Part shown: positions 7,945 to 16,189 of the stretch, piece after piece | Numbering within the stretch: the first letter of the stretch is position 1 | How the letters are laid out: each line of letters opens with the position of its first letter | NCBI RefSeq assembly: GCF_031583595.1 | Contig: NZ_CP134145.1 | Span: 4,588,001-4,652,000 of the forward strand | Source of the DNA: Thalassotalea psychrophila | GTDB lineage: Bacteria > Pseudomonadota > Gammaproteobacteria > Enterobacterales > Alteromonadaceae | Direction: 5' to 3' | Length of the DNA: 64,000 nucleotides | Translations under genes and position numbers: made by a program | The notes under the pieces: generated by a model | The model's input: the letters and a program-made list of their open reading frames with translations, nothing else | What the model was told of the DNA's origin: nothing | The model's database searches: none

Positions 7945-8915
7945 TATTTAGACTCCTCAGCTGGTTTACCGGCAAATGGATTAAGTACTCTTTTTTCAAT
8001 ATCGGCTTGCATCATGTCGAAATAATTATCACGGTAGTATTCGGCTATTTCACGGCCCGTTGCCACCCATACGTCATCATGCGAAGTGATGTAATCGAGT
8101 GCTTCTTCGAATGCTTTTAAGCGATGTGGACAACTCACTTGATAGTTATGAGTTGGTATACACATTACTGTGCCCGACTCTTCACCCTCTTGGTATAAAC
8201 GGTCGAAGTTATCTTTAAGCATTTGCCCATATCGGCGTGGTTCAATTTTATTAACCACAAAAGCGATGGTATCGTTCATTTCTAATGAATAAGGAATTGA
8301 CACAAATTGTTTACCACTGCGGGTATGAATATTGGTTGGCTGGTCATCATGAAATAAATCGCAAGTGTATATGCCGCCATCATTGCCAAATAGTTCACTG
8401 CCAACTTCGGCAAATAAATCAATGGTGTTATCTGAATGTGAAAGCGCCGGCGCCAGATAACCGGCACATTTTTGCCCGGTACTCCGATAAATGCTTTCCA
8501 TCGAATCTTTGATCATGTCACGTTCTTGCTGCTCGCTCATGCCGTAGGTATAACGGGTATTATAAATGCCATGACTGAAGAACTCCCAATCACGTTCCTT
8601 AGACATTTGAATGATCTCAGGATGATGATCGCACAATGCCGTAGACAATGAAATTGAACCACGAATACCATATTTCTCCAGCAACTCCATTTGACGGATA
8701 TGCCCTACTCGATTGCCATAATCGCGAATACTGTAACCCGGCACCGCAGGGTTAGGTTGTGGCCATGCTGCGCGATGTGGATTTTTAGGAGGATTAAGTT
8801 CATAGAACTCAATATTAGGAGCTACCCAAAATGCAACTTTTGCACCACCTGGCCAGGTTATTTTTGGCCTGTTTTCATAAGGCCAGTAATCGTAATATTC
8901 TGGATTTGCTTTCAT
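7944..8915 (-). CDS. PuuE-like NodB-fold hydrolase (polysaccharide deacetylase superfamily), copy 1
   Basis: This 323-residue protein is a paralogue of the next gene in the operon, sharing RDYGNRVGHIR, a SHG histidine motif, SPA/APA-x-S-x-S-D-N-T and the D-x-F-H-D-D-Q-P block, and ending with PTHNYQVSCPHR. The last block carries a cysteine not seen in the partner. As in PuuE-type allantoinases the classical NodB metal triad is not intact. It is second in a three-gene minus-strand operon, 11 bases after the isochorismatase-type amidase and overlapping copy 2 by one base. The combination suggests successive hydrolysis of a cyclic amide or ureide and of the resulting carbamoyl or amide group. 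Confidence 0.82.
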   Translation of the reverse strand: MKANPEYYDYWPYENRPKITWPGGAKVAFWVAPNIEFYELNPPKNPHRAAWPQPNPAVPGYSIRDYGNRVGHIRQMELLEKYGIRGSISLSTALCDHHPEIIQMSKERDWEFFSHGIYNTRYTYGMSEQQERDMIKDSMESIYRSTGQKCAGYLAPALSHSDNTIDLFAEVGSELFGNDGGIYTCDLFHDDQPTNIHTRSGKQFVSIPYSLEMNDTIAFVVNKIEPRRYGQMLKDNFDRLYQEGEESGTVMCIPTHNYQVSCPHRLKAFEEALDYITSHDDVWVATGREIAEYYRDNYFDMMQADIEKRVLNPFAGKPAEESK

Positions 8916-8926
8916 GCTTATTTACC

Positions 8927-9592
8927 CTATGATTTCTCAGCTAGCCAAGTTTTCACGTCGGCAACATCTTCAACATCGGCATACTTCAATAGTAAATCAG
9001 TAAGATTGGCGTAATGGTAACTTTCGTGTTTATCGGCAACACATTCTTCTGGCACGATAGTACGGTAACCACGAGATAAGCTATCCACTGCAGTTGCTCT
9101 GATACAGCCTGATGTTGAACCGCCAGTCAGAATTACCGTATCAACTTGATGCCAAACGAGTAATGATTGTAATTGCGTTTCAAAAAATGCTGATGGCATT
9201 TTCTTTAAATAAATTGCATCTTTAACTTTATCGATTTCTAATCGGTCATCAAATTCACTACGGCGTGAATCAAATTTAATATTTTGCAATGAGTCTTCAG
9301 TATTTGTACGTGTGCCCCAAATACCTGCATCTGACGCATCATCCATATAGGCAACATGCGTCCACACTACTGGCCAGCCTAGTTTTCTAAATTCTTTTGC
9401 TAACTCATTAACATAATCCATTTGTTTAGGATCTGTTTCGTAAGCCGTCTTAAATTCGCCTACGCAGGTATATGCTTTTTGTGGATCGATATTTACTAAT
9501 ACTGCTTTTTTACCAAAGCCAAATTTTTTTCTGCTAGGATTAGCTTTAATTTCTAAATATATTTCTTTTGCTGTTTTAGTTGTTGTTTCCAT
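8927..9592 (-). CDS. Isochorismatase-family amidohydrolase (N-carbamoylsarcosine amidase-like)
   Basis: This 221-residue cysteine hydrolase is of the isochorismatase superfamily. The catalytic Asp is in VNIDPQKAY, the Lys in YLKKMPSAF and the nucleophilic Cys in GGSTSGCIRATAVDS. That last block and the E-C-V-A-D segment fit the N-carbamoylsarcosine amidase / ureidoacrylate and maleamate amidase group rather than true isochorismatase. It should release ammonia, with or without CO2, from an amide or carbamoyl compound. It is the first gene of the operon with the two PuuE-like hydrolases and divergent from glutaryl-CoA dehydrogenase. The exact substrate cannot be read from sequence. Confidence 0.87.
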   Translation of the reverse strand: METTTKTAKEIYLEIKANPSRKKFGFGKKAVLVNIDPQKAYTCVGEFKTAYETDPKQMDYVNELAKEFRKLGWPVVWTHVAYMDDASDAGIWGTRTNTEDSLQNIKFDSRRSEFDDRLEIDKVKDAIYLKKMPSAFFETQLQSLLVWHQVDTVILTGGSTSGCIRATAVDSLSRGYRTIVPEECVADKHESYHYANLTDLLLKYADVEDVADVKTWLAEKS

Positions 9593-9633
9593 AAAGATCT
9601 CATCTTAAAAGGCAAATTTGATATTTGACATAT

Positions 9634-9647
9634 TGTTATAACATTTG
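9634..9647. promoter_or_regulatory. Candidate operator in the amidase / gcdH divergent promoter
   Basis: TGTTATAACATTTG lies in the intergenic region between the amidase operon and glutaryl-CoA dehydrogenase. It includes the perfect palindrome TGTTATAACA. Related partial sites occur at 2688 and 2845 (Rieske/rubredoxin promoter) and at 4758 (upstream of the duplicated unknown). Recurrence in three promoters of one cluster suggests a shared regulator, although AT-rich motifs can recur by chance. Confidence 0.4.
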
Positions 9648-9768
9648 AGTTGTTATGCTTTCAATCATTATTATTGACACATTCAAACAAGGCAATTACA
9701 AGTAAGATTTACAATAGACATATGTCAATTACTGTAAAATTAACTTGAATGCCAACAGGAGAGTATAC

Positions 9769-10950
9769 GTGAGCGCAGTAACATCTAACTGGGAAGATAT
9801 TTTATTACTTAACGATCAGCTGTCAGAAGATGAACGCATGATCCGTGATATGGCCCGTGATTTTTGTCAGGAGCAACTTCAACCAGGCATTTTAATGGCC
9901 AACCGCCATGAAAAGTTTGATCCAAACATAATGCGTCAATTTGGCGAGTTAGGACTTCTTGGTGCCACTATTGATGGCTATGGTTGTTCTGGCGTGTCAT
10001 ATGTTTCTTATGGTTTAGTTGCCCGTGAAGTTGAACGTGTAGATAGTGGTTACCGCAGTGCCATGAGTGTGCAATCGTCTCTTGTAATGCATCCCATCAA
10101 TACTTGGGGTAGCGAAGCTCAAAAAGAAAAGTATTTACCAAAACTTGCTACAGGTGAGTGGATTGGTTGCTTTGGTTTAACCGAACCAGATGCAGGCTCT
10201 GATCCAGCGGGCATGAAAACTCGAGCTAAAAAAGTACCCGGGGGTTATCAGTTAACGGGTAGCAAAATGTGGATCACTAACTCCCCTATTGCTGATGTAT
10301 TTGTGGTTTGGGCAAAAAGTGCTGCACACGATAACCAAATTTGTGGCTTCGTTTTAGAAAAAGGTATGCAAGGGTTATCTGCACCAAAAATTGAAGGCAA
10401 AATGTCGTTACGTGCATCCATTACAGGTGAAATAGTAATGGACAACGTGTTTGTACCAGAAGAGAACATGTTTCCAGACGTTCGCGGCTTGAAAGGTCCA
10501 TTTAGTTGTTTAAACATGGCTCGTTACGGTATTTCATGGGGTGCTATGGGTGCGGCTGAAGATTGTTGGCATCGAGCCCGTCAGTACGGTTTAGACCGCA
10601 TTCAATTTGGTAAGCCATTGGCGCAAACACAACTGTTTCAAAAGAAATTTGCCGATATGCAAACTGAAATTACGTTAGGTTTACAAGCGTCATTGCGCGT
10701 AGGTCGACTAATCGATGAGAAGCGCTTTGAACCTGCGATGATTTCACTAGTAAAACGCAATAACTGTGGAAAATCACTAGATATCGCCCGCATGGCACGT
10801 GACATGCACGGCGGCAATGGTATTGCCGATGAATTTCATGTAATTCGTCATATGATTAACCTTGAAACGGTAAATACCTACGAAGGTACTCATGATGTAC
10901 ATGCGTTAATTCTTGGTCGTGCACAAACGGGCTTACAAGCGTTTTATTAG
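9769..10950 (+). CDS. gcdH: Glutaryl-CoA dehydrogenase
   Basis: This acyl-CoA dehydrogenase family flavoenzyme oxidatively decarboxylates glutaryl-CoA to crotonyl-CoA. It carries the glutaryl-CoA-specific block [17 protein letters not shown], whose Arg binds the distal carboxylate in the studied human enzyme. It also has [15 protein letters not shown], the flavin segment KMWITNSP, and the catalytic Glu in [19 protein letters not shown] chose the GTG at 9769 (393 residues) because AGGAGAG ends 5 bases before it; a TTG 24 bases upstream keeps the frame but lacks a ribosome-binding site. Glutaryl-CoA usually comes from lysine, tryptophan or cyclic aromatic catabolism. Next to ring-attacking genes, it may be the endpoint of the cluster's pathway. 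Confidence 0.93.
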   Translation: MSAVTSNWEDILLLNDQLSEDERMIRDMARDFCQEQLQPGILMANRHEKFDPNIMRQFGELGLLGATIDGYGCSGVSYVSYGLVAREVERVDSGYRSAMSVQSSLVMHPINTWGSEAQKEKYLPKLATGEWIGCFGLTEPDAGSDPAGMKTRAKKVPGGYQLTGSKMWITNSPIADVFVVWAKSAAHDNQICGFVLEKGMQGLSAPKIEGKMSLRASITGEIVMDNVFVPEENMFPDVRGLKGPFSCLNMARYGISWGAMGAAEDCWHRARQYGLDRIQFGKPLAQTQLFQKKFADMQTEITLGLQASLRVGRLIDEKRFEPAMISLVKRNNCGKSLDIARMARDMHGGNGIADEFHVIRHMINLETVNTYEGTHDVHALILGRAQTGLQAFY

Positions 10951-10956
10951 TAAACA

Positions 10957-10987
10957 AAAGGGGCCTGAGATTGTTCAGTCCCCTTAT
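10957..10987 (+). terminator. Terminator of gcdH
   Basis: AAGGGG-x-CTGA pairs with TCAG-x-CCCCTT around a short loop, starting just after the stop codon. The T-rich tail is weak. Confidence 0.65.
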
Positions 10988-11069
10988 TCATTCTTACATA
11001 GTGATGAAATTTGAAAAAGATACTGTTACTGTGTAGAAAAATATCTAAATAACAATAATAAAAAGCATC

Positions 11070-12464
11070 ATGGATTATACAACAACCGTTCTCATTACCC
11101 TTGTCATCTACAAAATCATCCTTGTCGGCATAGGGTTTTATGCCAACCAAAAGACTAGCTCTACCGAAGATTACTTTATTGGTGGTCGTGGACTTGGACC
11201 TTGGGTTGCAGCTATTAGTTCTGCCGCGTCAGCATCTTCAGCTTGGACATTACTTGGTATGAGTGGTGCCGCCTATGCAATGGGTTTGTCTGCCATTTGG
11301 ATAGTACCAGCAGTTGTTGGTGGTTACATGTTTAATTGGATATGGCTTGCACCAAAACTGCAAAAGAAAGCGGCGGCTGAGCAGTCAGTAACATTATCTG
11401 AATTATTAGCAAATGGCAGTGGCAAACTTACCCGCCCAATTCTATGGCTTTGCTCTGTCTGTATCGTGTTTGCATTTACATTTTATATTGCCGCACAATT
11501 TCAAGCTGCAGGTACAACGTTTGCTAGTACCTTTGATTTCTCAATGGCAGGCAGCATAGTGATGGGCACTACCATTATCTTAATTTATACCTTACTAGGT
11601 GGTTTTTGGGCGGTAAGTATTACCGATACCTTACAAGGTTTGTTGATGGCGTTAGCGGGTTTAGTGTTACCTATTGCAGCCTTACTTGCCATTGGCGGCC
11701 CAACTGAATTATGGCAGCAAATGCATAATGTTTTCAGCACAACACAGATGTCTATCACTGGTGAACATAGTGGTTTGGTTGGTATTGCTTTTATCTTTGG
11801 TCTACTTGGCATCGGTTTAGGTAACCCTGGACAACCGCATGTAGTAAATAGAATGATGGCATTACGTGATGAAAAGTCAGTACAACAAGCTAAATTCATT
11901 GCTGTCGGTTGGTCTGCTATTGTGATCACCGGCATGCTGATTGTTGGCTGGTGTGCAAAAGTATTGATAGACCCAGTAGCAAACAGTGAACAAGCTTTAC
12001 TAGACGTTACTAATTTACTGTTTCCGCCGGTGATTGCCGGAGTCATTATAGCCGCGATTTTATCCGCTATTATGTCTACTGCTGATAGCCAATTATTGGT
12101 ATCTGCGTCGGCTATTTCTTACGATATTAGCAAGAATAAGAACAATAAAAACAGCTTGTTATATTCACGCTTAACCGTAGTAATTATGTGCGTGATATCT
12201 ATGCTTATAGCTTTATATGCACCAGATGATATTTTCTCAAGAGTGCTATTTGCCTGGAATGCTTTGGGGGCGGCTTTTGGTCCTTTGTTGATAGTAAAAG
12301 TTATCAGCAAATCGGTAGATGGTAAGTACGCTTTTGCTGCAATTTTTACGGGCTTTGCTCTGTCGGTAATACTGAGTTTATTTCCTTCGGCTCCAGGAGA
12401 TTATTTAGAACGAATAATTCCATTCGCTTTAGCATTCATCATTGCTTGGTTAGGTAGAAGATAG
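11070..12464 (+). CDS. Sodium:solute symporter, PutP-like (SSS/SLC5 family)
   Basis: This 464-residue integral inner-membrane protein has about 12-13 hydrophobic segments and belongs to the sodium/solute symporter family. Near the N-terminus it has the PutP-type block EDYFIGGRGLGPWVAAISS followed by AASASSAWTLLGMSGA. The mid-protein G-N-P-G-Q-P-H segment and STADSQLLVSASAISYDI further on are also characteristic of proline-type symporters. It probably imports a small amino acid or carboxylate with sodium. It follows gcdH on the same strand after a terminator-like hairpin, so it may be a separate unit. Import of the cluster's substrate is a reasonable inference, but proline itself is equally possible. 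Confidence 0.88.
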   Translation: MDYTTTVLITLVIYKIILVGIGFYANQKTSSTEDYFIGGRGLGPWVAAISSAASASSAWTLLGMSGAAYAMGLSAIWIVPAVVGGYMFNWIWLAPKLQKKAAAEQSVTLSELLANGSGKLTRPILWLCSVCIVFAFTFYIAAQFQAAGTTFASTFDFSMAGSIVMGTTIILIYTLLGGFWAVSITDTLQGLLMALAGLVLPIAALLAIGGPTELWQQMHNVFSTTQMSITGEHSGLVGIAFIFGLLGIGLGNPGQPHVVNRMMALRDEKSVQQAKFIAVGWSAIVITGMLIVGWCAKVLIDPVANSEQALLDVTNLLFPPVIAGVIIAAILSAIMSTADSQLLVSASAISYDISKNKNNKNSLLYSRLTVVIMCVISMLIALYAPDDIFSRVLFAWNALGAAFGPLLIVKVISKSVDGKYAFAAIFTGFALSVILSLFPSAPGDYLERIIPFALAFIIAWLGRR

Positions 12465-12483
12465 AAAGATTACACTGCAAATT

Positions 12484-12515
12484 AAGGGGCAAATTAAAGG
12501 TGCTGCCCCTTGCTT
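12484..12515 (+). terminator. Terminator of the symporter gene
   Basis: An 8-bp perfect stem (AAGGGGCA / TGCCCCTT) with a 12-base loop lies 20 bases past the stop; the T-run is interrupted (GCTTT). Confidence 0.6.
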
Positions 12516-12565
12516 TAAGATGGATATAGTTTAAGCTGCAATTTCATTTAATTTAAGTAGTAGAG

Positions 12566-13324
12566 ATGATGAATAAAACTAACCTTTCCTTATTTACCTT
12601 TTTGTTTGCTGGCATTATAGCGTTAAGCACACCAGCACAAGCAACAGTAGTGTTATTTGATACCAACATGGGTCAAATTGAAGTCAATCTTTTAGATGAA
12701 CATACCCCAGAAACTGTTAATAACTTTATCCGTTATATTGAAACTGGTTCATATCAGAATTCGATTATTCATCGTTCTATGACTAATTTTATTATTCAAG
12801 GTGGTGGTTTTAACTATAACATTGAGACCGGAAACGTTGTTGATGAACAAAAATTCACATCAGTAGAGAACGAACCTGTATTTTCGAATGTGCGCGGTAC
12901 AATTGCTATGGCAAAACAATCGAATGATCCAAATAGTGCGACTAATCAATGGTTTTTTAATACACAAAACAATAGTGCTAATTTAGATAATCAAAATGAT
13001 GGTTTTACCGTATTTGGTGTGGTTACCTTAGGCATGGACATTGTTGATCAAATTAATGAGCTGCCTCAATATGAGATACTAGGTTTGCCGGCTTTTACAG
13101 ATACGCCATTACAAACAGCACCTGCAGGCGATGGTATAACTGAAGAGCATTATGTATTAGTTGAATCTATTACTATCACCAACGCTAACCAAGATACTCA
13201 GCCAGATTTACCACCAGAATCTACCGCCAAAAAAGACGATCAAGACGACTCATCTGGCGGTGGTTCACTATTTTGGATATTGAGCATTTTAGGTTTTGGC
13301 TTGTTACGCCGAGCTGCTAAATAA
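12566..13324 (+). CDS. Secreted cyclophilin-type peptidylprolyl isomerase with GlyGly-CTERM tail
   Basis: This 252-residue protein has a Sec signal peptide (1-26, ending PAQA) and a cyclophilin domain (about 27-200). Hallmarks are NNFIRYIETGSYQNSIIHR, FIIQGGGF, GTIAMAKQSNDPNSATNQWF and a late F-G-V-V-T-x-G. After a Gln/Asp-rich linker it ends in a C-terminal sorting signal: SSGGGS, a hydrophobic helix (LFWILSILGFGLL) and a basic end (RRAAK). This is the GlyGly-CTERM pattern recognised by rhombosortase, giving a surface or secreted product. It should assist folding of proline-containing proteins outside the cytoplasm. Cyclophilins with this sorting tail are unusual compared with soluble PpiA. 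Confidence 0.9.
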   Translation: MMNKTNLSLFTFLFAGIIALSTPAQATVVLFDTNMGQIEVNLLDEHTPETVNNFIRYIETGSYQNSIIHRSMTNFIIQGGGFNYNIETGNVVDEQKFTSVENEPVFSNVRGTIAMAKQSNDPNSATNQWFFNTQNNSANLDNQNDGFTVFGVVTLGMDIVDQINELPQYEILGLPAFTDTPLQTAPAGDGITEEHYVLVESITITNANQDTQPDLPPESTAKKDDQDDSSGGGSLFWILSILGFGLLRRAAK

Positions 13325-13342
13325 CTTTATAGCAAGTATTCT

Positions 13343-13726
13343 ATGAAACTTAGAGTTTTTATTTTTAAAGCGCCTTTTCGGGTTATTAGAATTCAAAGAA
13401 GGCGTAGCGTTTATCGTTTTAAACGACAAATGCTAATACTTAAAATAGCTCTTAGCCAAGAAAAAGCTGAAACTAAAGAAATGTTGTCGATATACAAAAA
13501 GTATACTCGTCGACAAGCAACAGCAGATGAAATGCAAGTGGCCAACAAGCAGTTTATAGACTTGCTTAAAGGTTTAGGGCTTGGTGTTTTTGCCGTGTTG
13601 CCCTTTGCTCCAATTACTATTCCAGTAATGATAAAGCTAAGCCGCTTGGTTGGTGTTGAAATATTGCCAAGTTCATTCAGTGAAGACCACAAAAACAAAC
13701 AACAAAGCAAAAAAAAGGACGCTTAG
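13343..13726 (+). CDS. LETM1-like domain protein, 127 aa
   Basis: This 127-residue basic protein starts 18 bases after the cyclophilin gene and is probably cotranscribed with it. Residues about 45-115 resemble the ribosome-binding region of LETM1-like proteins: KYTRRQATADEM..., a hydrophobic stretch LLKGLGLGVFAVLPFAPITIP, then KLSRLVGVEILPSSF. Bacterial members of this group have no established role. The first 30 residues are strongly basic and the C-terminus is lysine-rich. The stop codon lies inside the terminator stem that follows. Confidence 0.75.
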   Translation: MKLRVFIFKAPFRVIRIQRRRSVYRFKRQMLILKIALSQEKAETKEMLSIYKKYTRRQATADEMQVANKQFIDLLKGLGLGVFAVLPFAPITIPVMIKLSRLVGVEILPSSFSEDHKNKQQSKKKDA

Positions 13727-13734
13727 CGTCCTTT
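13714..13734. terminator. Bidirectional terminator containing the upstream stop codon
   Basis: A perfect 9-bp stem (AAAGGACGC / GCGTCCTTT) with a TTA loop sits between two convergent genes. A-rich sequence on one side lets it work for the minus-strand peptidase as well. The TAG stop of the LETM1-like gene lies in the loop and stem. Confidence 0.75.
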
Positions 13735-13739
13735 ACATT

Positions 13740-15806
13740 TTATTGGTATTTGATTTCTTTAGCTCGATATTTTTCAAACCAAGCCATAATATTACCAACT
13801 TTCTGAATTAAGTTACTCGGTCTTCTAGCTATACCATGACCAGACTTTTTAATTTTCACCATTGCCGAGTCTACTTTTTGTAATTGTAGCGCTTGGTAGT
13901 ATTGCTCGGTTTCACTCATGGGTGTGCGATAATCAAATTCACCAGTTAATAACATAGTTGGTGTTTTAACATTACCTACCAATGATAGTGGCGAACGCTC
14001 CCATAAATGTCCGGCATTGTCCCAAGGCATCCCTGGCATCCAATATTGAGTGAAATAACTATAACCATCGGCGGTTAAACTAAAACTCATCCAGTTAATT
14101 ACTGGCTTAGCCACCACGGCAGCTTTAAAACGATTCGTTTTACCAATTATCCACGCTGTTAACGTACCACCACCAGAACCACCAGTTACAAACAACTGCT
14201 CTTGATCAACATACCCTTCTTCAATAACTCCATCGACTACATCCATTAAATCGTTGTAGTCATTAGATGGGTAGTTATGATGAATTAAGTTCGCAAAATC
14301 TTCACCGTAAGATGTGCTACCGCGAGGGTTAGCCCAAACAACCACATAACCCTGGGCAGCCATTAATTGAATTTCCATGGCAAAATTAGGCCCATATGCA
14401 GCATGCGGACCACCATGAATTTCAAGAATAAGCGGGTATTTTTTTGCCGGATCAAAATTGGGTGGTAAGGCAACCCAGGCTTCAATTGATTTTTCATCTA
14501 GTGAGGAGATAACAGTTAAACTTCTAACTTTTGCCATGATTTTATGGGCAAATATATCTTCATTTAACGCCGTTAACTTTTTCACCTCTCCTTTGGTATT
14601 AACAACCGCCAAATCGGCTGGTCGATTTGGGTTCCCTTGGGTAAATACTACTCTACCATCTCCTACCACTTTATAATCACCAGAAGTATATGGACGACCT
14701 AACGATTGGCCGCCAAGTTTAGTTTTCATTTTTGTTAACTTGCCAGCTAAATCAACATAGCCAAGTTGTTGTTGACCATGATCAGCAAATGCGAAATATA
14801 AGCCTTTACTGTCACTACTCCATTGAATATTAGCAACTGAACGGTCAAGCGTAGGGGTAAGATCTTTACTATTTTTACCATCGATAGACATCACATTTAA
14901 ATGTAAATTCTGGCTGCTTAATTTTTTATCTTCAAATCCTAAATAAGCGATATGTTTACCGTTTGGGCTAATTAAAGGTCGAGCATCTGGCCCTTGTCGA
15001 TTGGTAAGTTGGGTGAAGGTGCCGTCTGTAACATTAACTGCATATACATCAGTTTCTCTTGGCCTTAATTGCCAATTATCATGTCTGTCCGCATCAATGA
15101 TAAGTTGCTTACCATCTTTGCTCCAATTAATAGGTCCGTTGTGGTGGAAATTTCCTGAGCTAATTTGTCTTGGACTACCGCCATCACTTGGTACGATATA
15201 AATATGGCTGAATCCAGGTTCAACATAGCCACCGCCATCTTCGCGATAGTTGGTGGTATCTATATAGGTTGCAGTACCCGCCCATTTAGCCCCTTTAGGT
15301 TTTTTAGGCATGTCTTTAAATAACGAGCTGCCTTTACTTGGGCTGAACATTGAAAAGGCAATTTGTGTACCATCGGGTGACCATGAAATAGAGCTAGGGG
15401 AATTTTGTAAATTAGTCACTCTTGCTGTTTGGCCAGTATCTAACCAACGAACATATAATTGGTTCGAACCATCAAAAGCCGAAGTATATGCTAAGCGCTT
15501 GCCATCAGGTGAAAATGTAGGAGAGCGAAAGCTCTCTTTACCTGAAAGCAATGGCCGATGATTACTACCGTCTAAATTTACTTGCCATAAACTACTGCGA
15601 GTTTTATCACCCATGATATCCATGGAACGACGTTCATATATTACTGTTTTTTTATTGGGATGAACTTGTGGCGACGCTGCATATTCCAATTCAAATACAT
15701 CGTTATAATCAACAACATCTGCGGCGCTTACACTAGCTGAAATTACTAAACCAACTAACATTAATAAATTATTTTGCAATGATTTATTACTAAATTTCCA
15801 TTTCAT
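13740..15806 (-). CDS. S9-family serine peptidase (acylaminoacyl-peptidase/dipeptidyl-peptidase type), exported
   Basis: This 688-residue peptidase has a signal peptide (1-28, ending VSA). Residues about 40-400 form a beta-propeller of PD40/WD40-like repeats with recurring FSPDGKRLAY-, SWSPDGTQIAF- and ISPNGKHIAY-type blades. The C-terminal alpha/beta-hydrolase domain has LEIHGGPH, the nucleophile Ser544 in GGSGGG, Asp625 in GEFDYRTP and His657 in SGHG. It should cleave short peptides in the periplasm, typically after proline or removing N-terminal residues. It is monocistronic and convergent with the LETM1-like gene. The M20 peptidase two genes away has a similar nutritional role, though there is no shared operon. 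Confidence 0.9.
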   Translation of the reverse strand: MKWKFSNKSLQNNLLMLVGLVISASVSAADVVDYNDVFELEYAASPQVHPNKKTVIYERRSMDIMGDKTRSSLWQVNLDGSNHRPLLSGKESFRSPTFSPDGKRLAYTSAFDGSNQLYVRWLDTGQTARVTNLQNSPSSISWSPDGTQIAFSMFSPSKGSSLFKDMPKKPKGAKWAGTATYIDTTNYREDGGGYVEPGFSHIYIVPSDGGSPRQISSGNFHHNGPINWSKDGKQLIIDADRHDNWQLRPRETDVYAVNVTDGTFTQLTNRQGPDARPLISPNGKHIAYLGFEDKKLSSQNLHLNVMSIDGKNSKDLTPTLDRSVANIQWSSDSKGLYFAFADHGQQQLGYVDLAGKLTKMKTKLGGQSLGRPYTSGDYKVVGDGRVVFTQGNPNRPADLAVVNTKGEVKKLTALNEDIFAHKIMAKVRSLTVISSLDEKSIEAWVALPPNFDPAKKYPLILEIHGGPHAAYGPNFAMEIQLMAAQGYVVVWANPRGSTSYGEDFANLIHHNYPSNDYNDLMDVVDGVIEEGYVDQEQLFVTGGSGGGTLTAWIIGKTNRFKAAVVAKPVINWMSFSLTADGYSYFTQYWMPGMPWDNAGHLWERSPLSLVGNVKTPTMLLTGEFDYRTPMSETEQYYQALQLQKVDSAMVKIKKSGHGIARRPSNLIQKVGNIMAWFEKYRAKEIKYQ

Positions 15807-15969
15807 AACACAACCTTATCATCATTTAAATCAAACACTTAATTATATTAAAAAGCGCTTTTATAAACTTACTTTAGCTTATAGAAAAGCATTAGTACAT
15901 AAACTACCGTGACATTAGCTTACGCATTAAATATGCTGATGTTAACAAAGCTATACAAAAGAGATTTTA

Positions 15970-16167
15970 ATGAAATTAATCATGCGCAGTGAGTTCGATA
16001 ATTTACGCTTAAATAATAAACACAGCTTTGAGGTTGATAACAATACCGATAAACAAGTGGTGAAAATTTATTGCGCTGAAATATTAATTGCCAAAAGGAT
16101 CACGCAAAAAAAATCGATTCGTTATTTTGGCATCAAAGGCTACAAAGATTACCTAACCGAAGAGTAA
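15970..16167 (+). CDS. Small hypothetical protein, 65 aa
   Basis: I do not recognise this 65-residue basic protein, which has no signal or membrane segment. It starts with ATG preceded by AAAAGAGA, a plausible ribosome-binding site, and occupies the gap between the S9 and M20 peptidase genes on the opposite strand. The reading frame has natural-looking composition (KLIMRSEFDNLRLNN near the start; YFGIKGYKDYL near the end). No function can be assigned. Confidence 0.5.
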   Translation: MKLIMRSEFDNLRLNNKHSFEVDNNTDKQVVKIYCAEILIAKRITQKKSIRYFGIKGYKDYLTEE

Positions 16168-16189
16168 TCATTGTAACCTTTAATATAAA

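Noticed and set aside
9745..9768. TTG start for gcdH eight codons upstream
   Set aside because: The AGGAGAG ribosome-binding site lies between this TTG and the GTG at 9769, so it can only serve the GTG.
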